A stretch of 64,000 nucleotides of DNA. Source: Nitrosopumilaceae archaeon. Lineage in GTDB: Archaea > Thermoproteota > Nitrososphaeria > Nitrososphaerales > Nitrosopumilaceae. Shown piece by piece: positions 1 through 8,289 of this stretch (its first letter is position 1; each line of letters begins with the position of its first letter). A program made the position numbers and the translations under genes. The notes under the pieces were generated by a model. The model was not told the origin of the DNA and did no database searches. It saw nothing but the letters and a program-made list of their open reading frames with translations. The stretch is taken from NCBI GenBank assembly GCA_030041535.1, contig JASHNR010000037.1, positions 1 through 64,000 of the forward strand, written 5' to 3'.

Positions 1-386
1 GAATTTCTTCCGACAAATTCCCATTTCTTGTCAAATATAGAGATCAAGGCCTTCCAGTATATCCATGAAGCCGAAGCCTCTGCCCTGTTTACACGAGTAA
101 GATTTGGTGCTTTTTCAAGGTCACGGACTAGCTTTTCTATCTCATCATCTCCCTTGAAATCAGGATAGTTCTTTTCAATCCAGGCAAGTACCTTCAGCCA
201 CCTTATGGCAGGGATGGTTATGTTTCCGCTCTTGCCTGTAATCACCAGTTTATCAAAATTGATAGTATTTTTTCTATACCGCTGTTCTTGTGGGTCTTTG
301 TCGTATGCATTGCCATCCTTTACAACAAGTCTTCCGCTGTCTACGTGTACATTTATGCCATAGCCTGAAAGATTAAGAATTTGCAT
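1..386 (-). CDS. cas1: Cas1-family integrase (casposase), partial
   Basis: N-terminal 128 residues of a Cas1-like DNA integrase; the rest lies beyond the left window edge. The start ATG is at 386-384. Residues 1-64 look like the Cas1 beta domain, ending in the family pattern G-x-x-G-x-[LI]-x-x-x-A-I-R-W-L (SGNITIPAIRWL). A helical domain follows with a candidate catalytic Glu at residue 103 in RAEASASWIYW, which corresponds to the E-G-x-x-A-x-x-Y-W motif of Cas1. Cas1 outside CRISPR loci acts as the transposase of casposons, and the polB and HNH genes close by fit that. The spacing between the two motifs is about 40 residues shorter than I expect for Cas1, so an internal deletion is possible. 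It overlaps the upstream winged-helix gene by 14 nt. Confidence 0.8.
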   Translation of the reverse strand, partial: MQILNLSGYGINVHVDSGRLVVKDGNAYDKDPQEQRYRKNTINFDKLVITGKSGNITIPAIRWLKVLAWIEKNYPDFKGDDEIEKLVRDLEKAPNLTRVNRAEASASWIYWKALISIFDKKWEFVGRN

Positions 387-1320
387 TTTTCATCATCTCA
401 GATTTCATGTCAGGTGAATGTTCCGTTAAATTACAGATTAGTTTGATTTCTAACTGTTGTGCCTGGTCGTCTAATTTTTGTATTCCACCATTAATACTCA
501 TTGAACGATTTGGTTGCAGCTTTGAAAATTTCAATAGATCGTTTATGACTAGCAGAGAAATATTTTGTGAGGATAATTTTCTATAATCTAATATGTCTTC
601 GAATTTTTGTTCAAGATTCATTATATGCTTAACCAAGGATGGCGAATAATACATCAGTTTAACAATTACCTCATTGCCTTGATATCCAAGTAGTTGATGT
701 ACAAAAGATTGCTTATCTGGACATTGTTTTAACTGTGATTTGTTTTTCGATGAACAATATTTCAAATATGCTTTATCTACAAAATAATCAATCATTTTTT
801 CATTAAGAAAGGATCTGGTGTACTTTGTGTAATACCAATATCTAGTTATATCAAAAGGAGGGTTGGAAAATTTGAAAAAATCTCTTAGATTCTGTTTGTT
901 TTCTTCATCAATTATTTCATTTGGTTTGAAATTAGGTTCTGTTGCGATTTGTTCCACAAGATTAGAATTAATCTCAATGAAATCAACAATTTTTTTAAAT
1001 GATTCTAATGATTTATTCCACTCCCAACGTGATTCAATTCCACTCTTTGTTGTTTTATTCAAATACTTTTTTTTGTATAGCCATTCTAAATGTAATCTGA
1101 TACCCTTTGGTTCTGATATTACAAATTTTTCTTTCAAATAATCTATGATCTCAGCAGTCGACCTGCTGATCCCATGAGGCCATTCAAGAGCTGTTTTCTT
1201 AAATTTTGGGCCAGAATATATTGCAACAGATGGTTTGTCCACATCTCGTAAAAGCAGTAGAATTGCTATTTTGGTAAAATTAGTAGGAAATTTTTTGCCT
1301 CTTCCTCTTATTCTGACCAT
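373..1320 (-). CDS. Winged-helix protein of the casposon
   Basis: 315 residues. The N-terminal region (about residues 45-95: WPHGISRSTAEIIDYL followed by a basic wing-like stretch) looks like a winged helix; the rest is mostly helical, Lys-rich, and not recognised. It is transcribed with cas1 and overlaps its start by 14 nt, so the two are translationally linked. Its ATG directly abuts an 11-bp inverted repeat, which suggests autoregulation or control by the AbrB protein encoded on the opposite side. It may be a casposon regulator or an accessory DNA-end-binding protein; the sequence does not decide. Confidence 0.7.
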   Translation of the reverse strand: MVRIRGRGKKFPTNFTKIAILLLLRDVDKPSVAIYSGPKFKKTALEWPHGISRSTAEIIDYLKEKFVISEPKGIRLHLEWLYKKKYLNKTTKSGIESRWEWNKSLESFKKIVDFIEINSNLVEQIATEPNFKPNEIIDEENKQNLRDFFKFSNPPFDITRYWYYTKYTRSFLNEKMIDYFVDKAYLKYCSSKNKSQLKQCPDKQSFVHQLLGYQGNEVIVKLMYYSPSLVKHIMNLEQKFEDILDYRKLSSQNISLLVINDLLKFSKLQPNRSMSINGGIQKLDDQAQQLEIKLICNLTEHSPDMKSEMMKNANS

Positions 1321-1444
1321 GTATTATAGTATGTACTATCATTAATATCATTTACTATAATACCATGGTATTATTAAACAATAAAAAGATATATGTCCTA
1401 GATTTGGCTATAGATAGGTACCATATCATTAGTATTATGATACC
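1321..1444. promoter_or_regulatory. Divergent control region with nested palindromes
   Basis: The intergenic region between the minus-strand cas1 transcript and the plus-strand abrB-HTH-HNH-polB transcript carries three inverted repeats. GTATTATAGTA at 1321-1331 is perfectly repeated as TACTATAATAC at 1353-1363. ATAATACCATGGTATTAT at 1357-1374 is a perfect 18-bp palindrome. An imperfect pair GGTACCAT/ATGATACC lies at 1417-1424/1437-1444. They share a GGTATnAT half site, as expected for a dimeric operator. The region is AT-rich. Confidence 0.6.
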
Positions 1445-1484
1445 CTTCATAATCAATATCTACCTATTAATCCTATACAATCGC

Positions 1485-1673
1485 ATGAGCATTAAAACAA
1501 ATGTCAGAAAAATTGGAAAAATAGGATACACACGCACACTATCACTGCCTCTTTTTTGGCTGACATCAGTCGGGCTTGATGCAGGCGACATGGTTGTTCT
1601 GACCACTGGTAAGAACAAGGAACTGATTGTTAAGCCTTTCAGAGATGAAGTGAATGAAAAGAAGAAAAGTTAG
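1485..1673 (+). CDS. AbrB/SpoVT-type DNA-binding protein
   Basis: A 62-residue protein with a swapped-hairpin AbrB fold pattern: VRKIGKIGYTRTLSLPLFW then GLDAGDMVVLTTGKNKELIVKPF. The frame stays open back to an ATG at 1365, but that ATG sits inside the 18-bp palindrome and the extra 40 residues are hydrophobic and unlike the family, so I place the start at 1485. AbrB-type proteins are small dimeric repressors, and this one faces a palindromic region. It overlaps the next gene by 20 nt, so it is probably co-transcribed with the HTH, HNH and polymerase genes. Confidence 0.75.
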   Translation: MSIKTNVRKIGKIGYTRTLSLPLFWLTSVGLDAGDMVVLTTGKNKELIVKPFRDEVNEKKKS

Positions 1674-2154
1674 AGAGCCATGGAAGCGTGATCTTGATCT
1701 GTTAACATCAAGATTAATCTCAAAATATTTTGATTCATTAGAAGTACTTGGCTTGCTACGTAGAGGAGTTGAATTCAAAAAAGCAATAAAACAAGTTGGC
1801 ATTACTGCATCTACTGCTAAAAAATACATTGATACTGCAATTAAGATCAAAGGCGGACAAATTGTGCCAAAAGCAACAGATAATCTTTTGCGCAAAATGC
1901 GCATTTATGAAAATGGCAAAGAAACTTGGATACAGGTACGAGGATTAAGAAATGCATCGGTAATTGGACGATATCATAGTGCTGTTGGAAGATTGATTGA
2001 TAGAAATGAAAAAAATGCGTTGGAGATTTTTAAGAAAATTACAATAACAGATGATAAAGGTAGAAGGCACAGATTAGAAACTAACAGAAAAAAGATTTTT
2101 GAAATATTTGATAGAAAGACAGAGCCAGAATTTTTTGAAATATACAGTAGGTAA
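1654..2154 (+). CDS. Basic HTH protein of the casposon
   Basis: 166 residues, strongly basic. A helix-turn-helix is likely at about residues 28-65 (GVEFKKAIKQVGITASTAKKYI), where GITASTAKKYI reads as turn plus recognition helix. The C-terminal half is not recognised. The start overlaps the abrB 3' end and the stop is 4 nt before the HNH ATG, so it belongs to a compact four-gene operon. Small HTH proteins are common casposon components; no enzymatic motif is visible. Confidence 0.65.
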   Translation: MKRRKVREPWKRDLDLLTSRLISKYFDSLEVLGLLRRGVEFKKAIKQVGITASTAKKYIDTAIKIKGGQIVPKATDNLLRKMRIYENGKETWIQVRGLRNASVIGRYHSAVGRLIDRNEKNALEIFKKITITDDKGRRHRLETNRKKIFEIFDRKTEPEFFEIYSR

Positions 2155-2158
2155 TATC

Positions 2159-2488
2159 ATGAAAGATTATTTTAAACAAGTTCAGATGCTCATAAGCGAA
2201 AAGAAATGGATCGAAGAATTTCTTTCAGGTCAAGGCTACTGCATTATTTGTGGTCACGATAACCCACTAGATTTAGAATATCATCATGTAGCAGGAAAAA
2301 ATAACGATGATCTTACAGTCTCAGTATGTAGAAATTGCCATGGACGACTATCACGATACCAGAGATTTTGGCCTAACACATGGACTCAAAAAGATAATCC
2401 ACTCGACCTAAAACGAGCCTTTTTCCTTAGAGGTTTAGCAGACATACTACGACTAACGGCTGAGAGGATTTTTGAGAGATATGGGTGA
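2159..2488 (+). CDS. HNH endonuclease
   Basis: 109 residues from ATG 2159, which follows the previous stop by 4 nt. An HNH/zinc-knuckle module is visible: CIICGHDNPLDLEYHH (C-x2-C, then the HH pair) and later CRNCHGRL (C-x2-C-H). This is the treble-clef nuclease layout with two zinc-binding CxxC pairs. HNH nucleases are a standard casposon gene, though their role in transposition is not established. The 3' end overlaps the polymerase start. Confidence 0.8.
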   Translation: MKDYFKQVQMLISEKKWIEEFLSGQGYCIICGHDNPLDLEYHHVAGKNNDDLTVSVCRNCHGRLSRYQRFWPNTWTQKDNPLDLKRAFFLRGLADILRLTAERIFERYG

Positions 2489-5153
2489 GATTGCTGCTGT
2501 TAGGGCGTATACGATGCCTAAAAAGGCAGAATTTAGGCCTCGTGAGAGAAAAGGACCGCAGAAAACTGTCTTTGACAGGGTACTTGTCCTCGATAATGAA
2601 ACAACAGTCGACCTTTATCAGAACCAAAAATTTGGCTACTTTGAGATTTACCAATATGGGCGACTAGACCACAAAGGAATATTCTATGATGCAAAGGCGC
2701 TCAAACCCAAGGAAAAGACAACTCTCAAGTCATATTGCAAGAAAAACAAGATACGACTCTACACCATAGAAAAGTTTCGAGAGATTTTTCTTGATGAAGT
2801 GTATACTCTTGAAACTCTATGTGTTGGTTTCAATCTTCCCTTTGACCTTACTAGAATTGCAATCAATGCATCAAGCGGTAGAAAAAGAAAGAAGAATGGC
2901 TTTTCACTAAAACTTTCAAGTAAATCGTATTTTCCAAGGCTATACGTTACTCATGTAACTAGTACGCTTTCTTTTATAGAATGGGGATATTCACCATTTC
3001 GACAAAAGCAAATCAAGGGAAACTTTGTCGACCTTAGAACATTGATGCATGCACTGACAGACAAGAAACATTCCCTTGAAAGTGCATGTAACCACTACAA
3101 GACAGAATACAGAAAACAAAAGGTAAAACAGCATGGAAAGATCACTTTCAAGTATATAGAATACTGTATTGCAGATGTCAAGGCAACATATTCTGTATTT
3201 CTTGAAGCAAAGAAAGAGTTTGATACTTATAATCTTAAAATACCAGTTACAAAGGCGTATACTCCGGCATCAATTGGAAAAGAATTTCTACGATCAATGG
3301 GAGTAAAGTCATTTCAAGACAAAAACCCCAAGTTTTCAAAACAAATGCAGGGCCATATCATGACAAGTTATTTTGGTGGAAGAACTGAAGATAAGATAAG
3401 GAAAACTCCAACAAAGACAGATGTTCTTGATTTTCTTTCCATGTATCCTACTGTCTGCACATTACAGAACTTGTGGAAATTTGTAATTGCAAAACGCATT
3501 GAATATCACAAAGCAACCCGCAAAATAACCAATTTTATCAATGGATTTTCCCTCAAAGACATTCAAGATAAGGAAAATTGGACCAAGCTGCAAGGAATTG
3601 TGCTTGTAGAGCCTGATAGTGACGTTTTGCCTCTTAGGGCAAGGTATGGCTCAAAAAATGTCTGGAATATAGGCACAAGCCATGTTACTTCAAAGACGCC
3701 TCTTTGGTACAGCATTTCAGATGTTCTGGCGTCAAAACTCTACACAGGCAAGACCCCGAAAATTCTCAAGGCATTTTGGTTTGTTCCTGTGGGAATACAA
3801 CAAGGTCTCAAGACTATAGATATCCATGGCATCAAAATCAATCCATACACGCAGGATCTTTTCAAGGAATTGATTGAATATAGAAAGAGGTTACAAAATG
3901 CAAAAGATCCTAGAGAACATATCATAAAGATAATTGTGAATGCAATAAGCTATGGCATATTTGTAGAGATTGTTACCTTGGATGAATCAAAACCAGTTCC
4001 TATTGATGTCTATGGCATTGAACAATTTACACAAGAAAAGACAAAAGTTGAAAAGTTTGGTTTTATGTTCAATCCAATAATTGCAGTTTCCATAACATCA
4101 GCGTCAAGGCTTTTGCTTGCAGTAACAGAAATCTTACTTCAAAGACATGGTGCAACTCATGCATATTGTGATACTGATTCCATGATGGTACCACCAAAAT
4201 ATACAAAGGAAATTCAAAAGTTTTTCAGACCTTTGAATCCATATAATTTTGATTCAGACATTTTCAAAGTAGAAAGAAAAAATGTATTATTTTATGGAAT
4301 TTCTGCAAAGCGATACTGTCTTTATTCATTTGCAGATGGAAAAATTAGAATTTGTGACGATAATTATTCATCACATGGACTAGGCCATCTACTAGATCCA
4401 TTTTCACACGATGAAGAAAACAATGACTGGAACAAAGAAGTTTGGAAAGACATTCTTGATCTGCATTATGGAAATGTCACAATGGAACAATTGATGGACA
4501 AATACCAGAACAAACATGCACTGTCAAAGCTTGCAATCTCTAGCCCATACATACTTGACAGATTCAAGAGGTTTAACAAGAAAAGCGATTATTACAACCA
4601 GGTAAAGCCGTTCAATTTTAGTCTAGTCGGGTTCTCCAATGTACAAAATGAGATAGGGGAGATGGTAAAGCCACTTGCTCCCTTTAGACGACCTGCAAGA
4701 GAGGCCGTTTACCATGATTTTATGGATTATAACGACAAGACACGAACAAAAATGAGAGGAATAGAGTACTGGAAGCCTCTTTGGGATACATTTCAGGAAT
4801 ATCTCAGGCATCCAGAATCCAAGTTTGACGGGAATACGGGAATTTTGAGGCGAAAACATGTTGAGGTATCCAAAATTGTACACATTGGAAAGGAAAGCAA
4901 CAATTTGGATGAAAATGAGATTTTGGGAGTGGACTCTGATAGTTATGAAATCTATGAAAATGTTGAGGATCTAGATTGTAAGTTTAGAAAGATTGCAAAG
5001 AAGGTTTTGAAGTTGAATCCTAGAGATGTTAAAGAGTTGAGTATATCAAGGCAGACTTTATGGAATGTAAAAAATAATACATGTTTAAATAAATTTGATA
5101 AAATATCTACCAAGGTAAAACTTAGATTTCTATCATTAGTTCAAAGTACTTGA
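2481..5153 (+). CDS. polB: Family B DNA polymerase of the casposon
   Basis: About 890 residues. Exonuclease motifs are present: ExoI D38-x-E40 (DNETT), ExoII N118LPFD122, ExoIII Y228-x3-D232 (YCIADV). The polymerase motifs are intact: A DFLSMYP (D317), B K484IIVNAISYG, C YCDTDS (D564, D566), and a KRY motif near 610. This is an active-looking replicative polymerase with proofreading. As I recall, thaumarchaeal (family 1) casposons carry divergent, protein-primed PolB enzymes, but I cannot prove protein priming from the motifs. I chose ATG 2481, which overlaps the HNH stop; TTG 2472 is also possible. The C-terminal 60 residues may be an added HTH (SISRQTLWNVKN). Confidence 0.88.
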   Translation: MGEIAAVRAYTMPKKAEFRPRERKGPQKTVFDRVLVLDNETTVDLYQNQKFGYFEIYQYGRLDHKGIFYDAKALKPKEKTTLKSYCKKNKIRLYTIEKFREIFLDEVYTLETLCVGFNLPFDLTRIAINASSGRKRKKNGFSLKLSSKSYFPRLYVTHVTSTLSFIEWGYSPFRQKQIKGNFVDLRTLMHALTDKKHSLESACNHYKTEYRKQKVKQHGKITFKYIEYCIADVKATYSVFLEAKKEFDTYNLKIPVTKAYTPASIGKEFLRSMGVKSFQDKNPKFSKQMQGHIMTSYFGGRTEDKIRKTPTKTDVLDFLSMYPTVCTLQNLWKFVIAKRIEYHKATRKITNFINGFSLKDIQDKENWTKLQGIVLVEPDSDVLPLRARYGSKNVWNIGTSHVTSKTPLWYSISDVLASKLYTGKTPKILKAFWFVPVGIQQGLKTIDIHGIKINPYTQDLFKELIEYRKRLQNAKDPREHIIKIIVNAISYGIFVEIVTLDESKPVPIDVYGIEQFTQEKTKVEKFGFMFNPIIAVSITSASRLLLAVTEILLQRHGATHAYCDTDSMMVPPKYTKEIQKFFRPLNPYNFDSDIFKVERKNVLFYGISAKRYCLYSFADGKIRICDDNYSSHGLGHLLDPFSHDEENNDWNKEVWKDILDLHYGNVTMEQLMDKYQNKHALSKLAISSPYILDRFKRFNKKSDYYNQVKPFNFSLVGFSNVQNEIGEMVKPLAPFRRPAREAVYHDFMDYNDKTRTKMRGIEYWKPLWDTFQEYLRHPESKFDGNTGILRRKHVEVSKIVHIGKESNNLDENEILGVDSDSYEIYENVEDLDCKFRKIAKKVLKLNPRDVKELSISRQTLWNVKNNTCLNKFDKISTKVKLRFLSLVQST

Positions 5154-5175
5154 TACGTAAATTTCAATATTATAA

Positions 5176-6378
5176 TTAAATCAGTGGTTCTGGGTTTTCA
5201 TTTACTGTTGAGTCATTCGTTGACCATGATGATTTTATTGTATCAATAGTAGAATCAAAAAGGGTCAGCGAGTCATCAATATGTAATCCTTCAAAATACT
5301 TTTCAAAGATCCTTTTAAATTCTTTTTCAAAATCAAAAGGAAAAGGAATTTCGTGCTGAATCTCAAAATCCGATACATCTCTCCCGCCTGTAGGTATTGG
5401 ACGACCATTCCCAGCATAATTGTCAGTTTTGATACTTCCTCTCAACTTCAGCCTAAAAGTTACACCCCCATATGATTTAGTATCTACTAATATTCTATTT
5501 ACCAGATGTAATAAATCACCTAAGCAAAACATGGGTACATACATGCTAACATTATGACCAGATCTAATATGATAACAAAAGTAAATAGATCTATCATTAT
5601 CTATCTCAAGAAACTCTTTATCATTAATAGAAGGATCGGACATTCTGCCGTCTACAGATGGAATATTTGTGAGGACGTTTCTATCGGTGGGAATATGTTC
5701 GTATATTGCAGAACTGTTTTTCCAAATTGACTTTTTGTAGAAATTTTTTGTCACCTTAATTGAACTTGGAATTCTCACATGAGGGATAAATGACAATAAG
5801 ACATACGCATTCCATCCAGATCCAAGTTCTTTAATTATTTTTCCCTCTTTTTCACCAATAAACGAATTTTGTGCCTGTTTAGATCTGAATCTGCTTTCAT
5901 ATCTCATTGAAATGTCATTTTCCTTCATTTCAATTGGTTCGTAAATGTGTGATTGGGTAATCATATTATTCCTGACATAGAATTTTGAGGTTGTTGTAAC
6001 TTGATGAATCATAAAAGGACTTTTGGGAATTTTCACTACTACGAATTCATGAGTCGGAGATCCAGTTTGGATTGGAGCATTAATGATCTCTATTTCCATC
6101 GGAACTTCAGGCATAGTAGAACACGAAATGATTTGTTGAATTCGTTCTGAATTGTTGGTTATTGGAATGCCATTGCTTGGCATAGCCCGTCCATGATTCT
6201 CAGTTATTCCATAAATAATGACACCACCCTCAGAATTGGCAAATGCTGAGATATCTTTGGCAATTTCTTTATTATCGCTGCCTATTTCTTTCTTAAATTC
6301 AAGATTCATTGTTTCAGTTTGATTGGTAACCCATAATCTTTCAATATCTTCATATTTTGAAATAGAAAAAAGGCTCAT
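5176..6378 (-). CDS. AlbA_2/Schlafen-like DNA-binding-domain protein
   Basis: 400 residues. Residues ~20-150 match the AlbA_2 (Schlafen-type) pattern: TMNLEFKKEI, DISAFANSEGGVIIYGI, then IIQQI-type helix and VVVKIPKS. In prokaryotes such domains occur in regulators and in some defence and mobile-element proteins. The C-terminal ~250 residues are not recognised. It converges on polB with only 22 nt between stops, so it could be casposon cargo or the first gene past the element. Confidence 0.6.
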   Translation of the reverse strand: MSLFSISKYEDIERLWVTNQTETMNLEFKKEIGSDNKEIAKDISAFANSEGGVIIYGITENHGRAMPSNGIPITNNSERIQQIISCSTMPEVPMEIEIINAPIQTGSPTHEFVVVKIPKSPFMIHQVTTTSKFYVRNNMITQSHIYEPIEMKENDISMRYESRFRSKQAQNSFIGEKEGKIIKELGSGWNAYVLLSFIPHVRIPSSIKVTKNFYKKSIWKNSSAIYEHIPTDRNVLTNIPSVDGRMSDPSINDKEFLEIDNDRSIYFCYHIRSGHNVSMYVPMFCLGDLLHLVNRILVDTKSYGGVTFRLKLRGSIKTDNYAGNGRPIPTGGRDVSDFEIQHEIPFPFDFEKEFKRIFEKYFEGLHIDDSLTLFDSTIDTIKSSWSTNDSTVNENPEPLI

Positions 6379-6516
6379 GATTTTAATATCATTTATGTGA
6401 ATTTAAATGATATACGTAAGTTTTATTTTAATGCACAAAAAGATAAGATTTCAAAAAATATCTCAAAAATGTTTCATGACATTAATTATAATACCACTAT
6501 TTTGCTATGAGGAATT

Positions 6517-6825
6517 ATGATAACTGGAATGCTATGGTTTACTTTTTTTGGAATTATACTACAAATTTTAGGTTTTATTTTGATGTTGAAATATCTGAAT
6601 AAAGAACCTACTGTATTTGATGCCAAAAAATGGATTGATAGACACAAAGCAGGTCATCCCGAATGGTGTGATGATCTCATAGACATAATAATCAGAAAAG
6701 GTTATCCTAACATAACTATTCCAGTTCCTAGAAAATTTTATCGTTCTTGGAAAATAAATCATCAAATACCTATCTATCTAGTTATAGCAGGATTAGCGCT
6801 TACAATGATTCAACTTTTTGCCTGA
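6517..6825 (+). CDS. Small two-TM membrane protein
   Basis: 102 residues with one hydrophobic segment at each end (residues ~3-25 and ~83-101) and a charged central part with a possible short amphipathic helix. No family recognised. The 3' end overlaps the convergent coiled-coil gene by 16 nt. It lies in the accessory island between the casposon genes and prs; a membrane-effector role would be speculation. Confidence 0.5.
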   Translation: MITGMLWFTFFGIILQILGFILMLKYLNKEPTVFDAKKWIDRHKAGHPEWCDDLIDIIIRKGYPNITIPVPRKFYRSWKINHQIPIYLVIAGLALTMIQLFA

Positions 6826-7487
6826 CTTTTATCATTTTCAAAATATTTTACATATTTTTTAAAATCAATTTCCTTTCCGAGCTTCTCTATCATTTTATCA
6901 ATGTCTTCTACTAATTTTTTTGTTCCTCTGTCTTTCAGTTTCATATCTCCTGCAATTATACTAGCTGGTTCCATAACGGGTGTATTATAGCTCCTCCAAC
7001 ATAATTCGTTAATTTCTAAAATTGTACCCAAACTAACCACTCCAAGTGCACTCAATAACAAATGTTTAAGTTGATACATTTTAGTTTCCTTTCCTTTCAT
7101 ATTAGATTCATCCAAACCATCAGGCCGGGATTCTCGTTCAGCATGATATTGTAATGCTGCTAGATGACTTCTCATTCCTGTTAGTTCCACCAAAATTCTA
7201 AAGAGTGTTATATTGTATCTCGTTTCCTCTCCTACATGTTGTTCCCCATCTTCTCCTACCAATTCCTTTAGTGCTCTCAGTCGAGATTCCATTGGATAAT
7301 TGAAAAGAGAGAATGGATCTCCAGTAACTTTTTCTAATTTTTCTAATCTTGATACAAGATTATTATTCCATGATTGTTTATCAAATCCTATGCGTTTCTG
7401 AAGCTCACCGATTTTACCATAAAGTTCTGAAATTTTTCTTTCTAATTCATGAATTTTTTCTTCTGAGGTTTTAGGATTCCAACTCAT
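6810..7487 (-). CDS. Coiled-coil hypothetical protein
   Basis: 225 residues. Residues 1-60 are a strongly heptad-like coiled coil (SEEKIHELERKISELYGKI and following). The remainder is helical with no motif I recognise. It may share a promoter region with no neighbour; the nearest upstream gene is the HEPN-like protein on the same strand, 91 nt away. Probably island cargo. Confidence 0.5.
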   Translation of the reverse strand: MSWNPKTSEEKIHELERKISELYGKIGELQKRIGFDKQSWNNNLVSRLEKLEKVTGDPFSLFNYPMESRLRALKELVGEDGEQHVGEETRYNITLFRILVELTGMRSHLAALQYHAERESRPDGLDESNMKGKETKMYQLKHLLLSALGVVSLGTILEINELCWRSYNTPVMEPASIIAGDMKLKDRGTKKLVEDIDKMIEKLGKEIDFKKYVKYFENDKSQAKS

Positions 7488-7578
7488 TAAGACTACCTAT
7501 GGATAATAATTCCAAGTAATAACTTTCATTATAGTTTTCATAGTTCAAAAATGAGAGTCTTACGCATTCCAAAAAAAC

Positions 7579-8289
7579 TTACAAATTATACCTATTTTTA
7601 ATTCTAGACTCGATTAAAGGATAAGTCTGTTCTATGATATTCACAACATTTTTCCTTATGGTTTGAGAGTATTGGTTAATCTCAAGGCCCTGGGAATAAT
7701 CTCCATATTGGGGGTTTGTGTTAGATGGATCATTTGGTATAGTTATTTTTGTTGCCAAACCACCAAGTCCTATTGTGATTACAGGCAGATTTTTATGAAC
7801 TATTTGATTGCGTAATTTATTGAAAATTTGAAACCATGTTTTTGCAAATTCGATATTTATGAGCGCCGTTAATGCGTCATTTTGGTTATCTATATTGCAT
7901 CTAATACAGTTCTGTTGAAAGGAAGTATGTGTATGATAAATATTGATTTGATTGGGTTTTAATCCAAAATTATATGCCAAATTTATTTCATAGGCTAAGG
8001 AATCTAATGCTGAATAAAGATTGATCACAAGCGAATGAAACTCAGCTCTAACCCAACTATCAGTATCTGTTTCTCGCTTAGTGACACTAGGTCTGTAAAA
8101 TTGGTTTAGGATGTAGTAATGATAGTCAGCAAATATGATTTTAGTTTTTGTGCTCTCATGGCTTTGAGCAAAATCTAACAAATTAGTATCGGGGATAGTG
8201 GATGAAATTAATGTTTGAATTTTAGACCAATTTGAGAAATCAGAAATATTGCAGTTATGCATGTCATTTAGTAAGGAAATATCCATCAA
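7579..8289 (-). CDS. HEPN-like protein with RNxxxH motif
   Basis: 236 residues, all-helical in appearance. The segment FNKLRNQIVHKNL carries R160-N-x3-H165, the Rx4-6H signature (with the usual polar residue after Arg) of HEPN ribonucleases. A long helix with SLVINLYSALDSLAYEI at ~86-102 could be the first HEPN helix. A C-x2-C pair (residues 128/131) lies between. HEPN proteins act as toxins, abortive-infection factors or CRISPR effectors. No nucleotidyltransferase (MNT) antitoxin gene is adjacent, and family membership is inferred from the motif only. Confidence 0.5.
   Translation of the reverse strand: MMDISLLNDMHNCNISDFSNWSKIQTLISSTIPDTNLLDFAQSHESTKTKIIFADYHYYILNQFYRPSVTKRETDTDSWVRAEFHSLVINLYSALDSLAYEINLAYNFGLKPNQINIYHTHTSFQQNCIRCNIDNQNDALTALINIEFAKTWFQIFNKLRNQIVHKNLPVITIGLGGLATKITIPNDPSNTNPQYGDYSQGLEINQYSQTIRKNVVNIIEQTYPLIESRIKNRYNL

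Noticed and set aside
1..1320. CRISPR-Cas locus, because of Cas1
   Set aside because: No repeats, Cas2 or effector; neighbours are PolB and HNH, as in casposons.
1365..1484. Longer AbrB protein starting at ATG 1365
   Set aside because: The start lies inside a perfect 18-bp palindrome and the extra 40 residues are unlike AbrB; the ATG at 1485 gives the family N-terminus.
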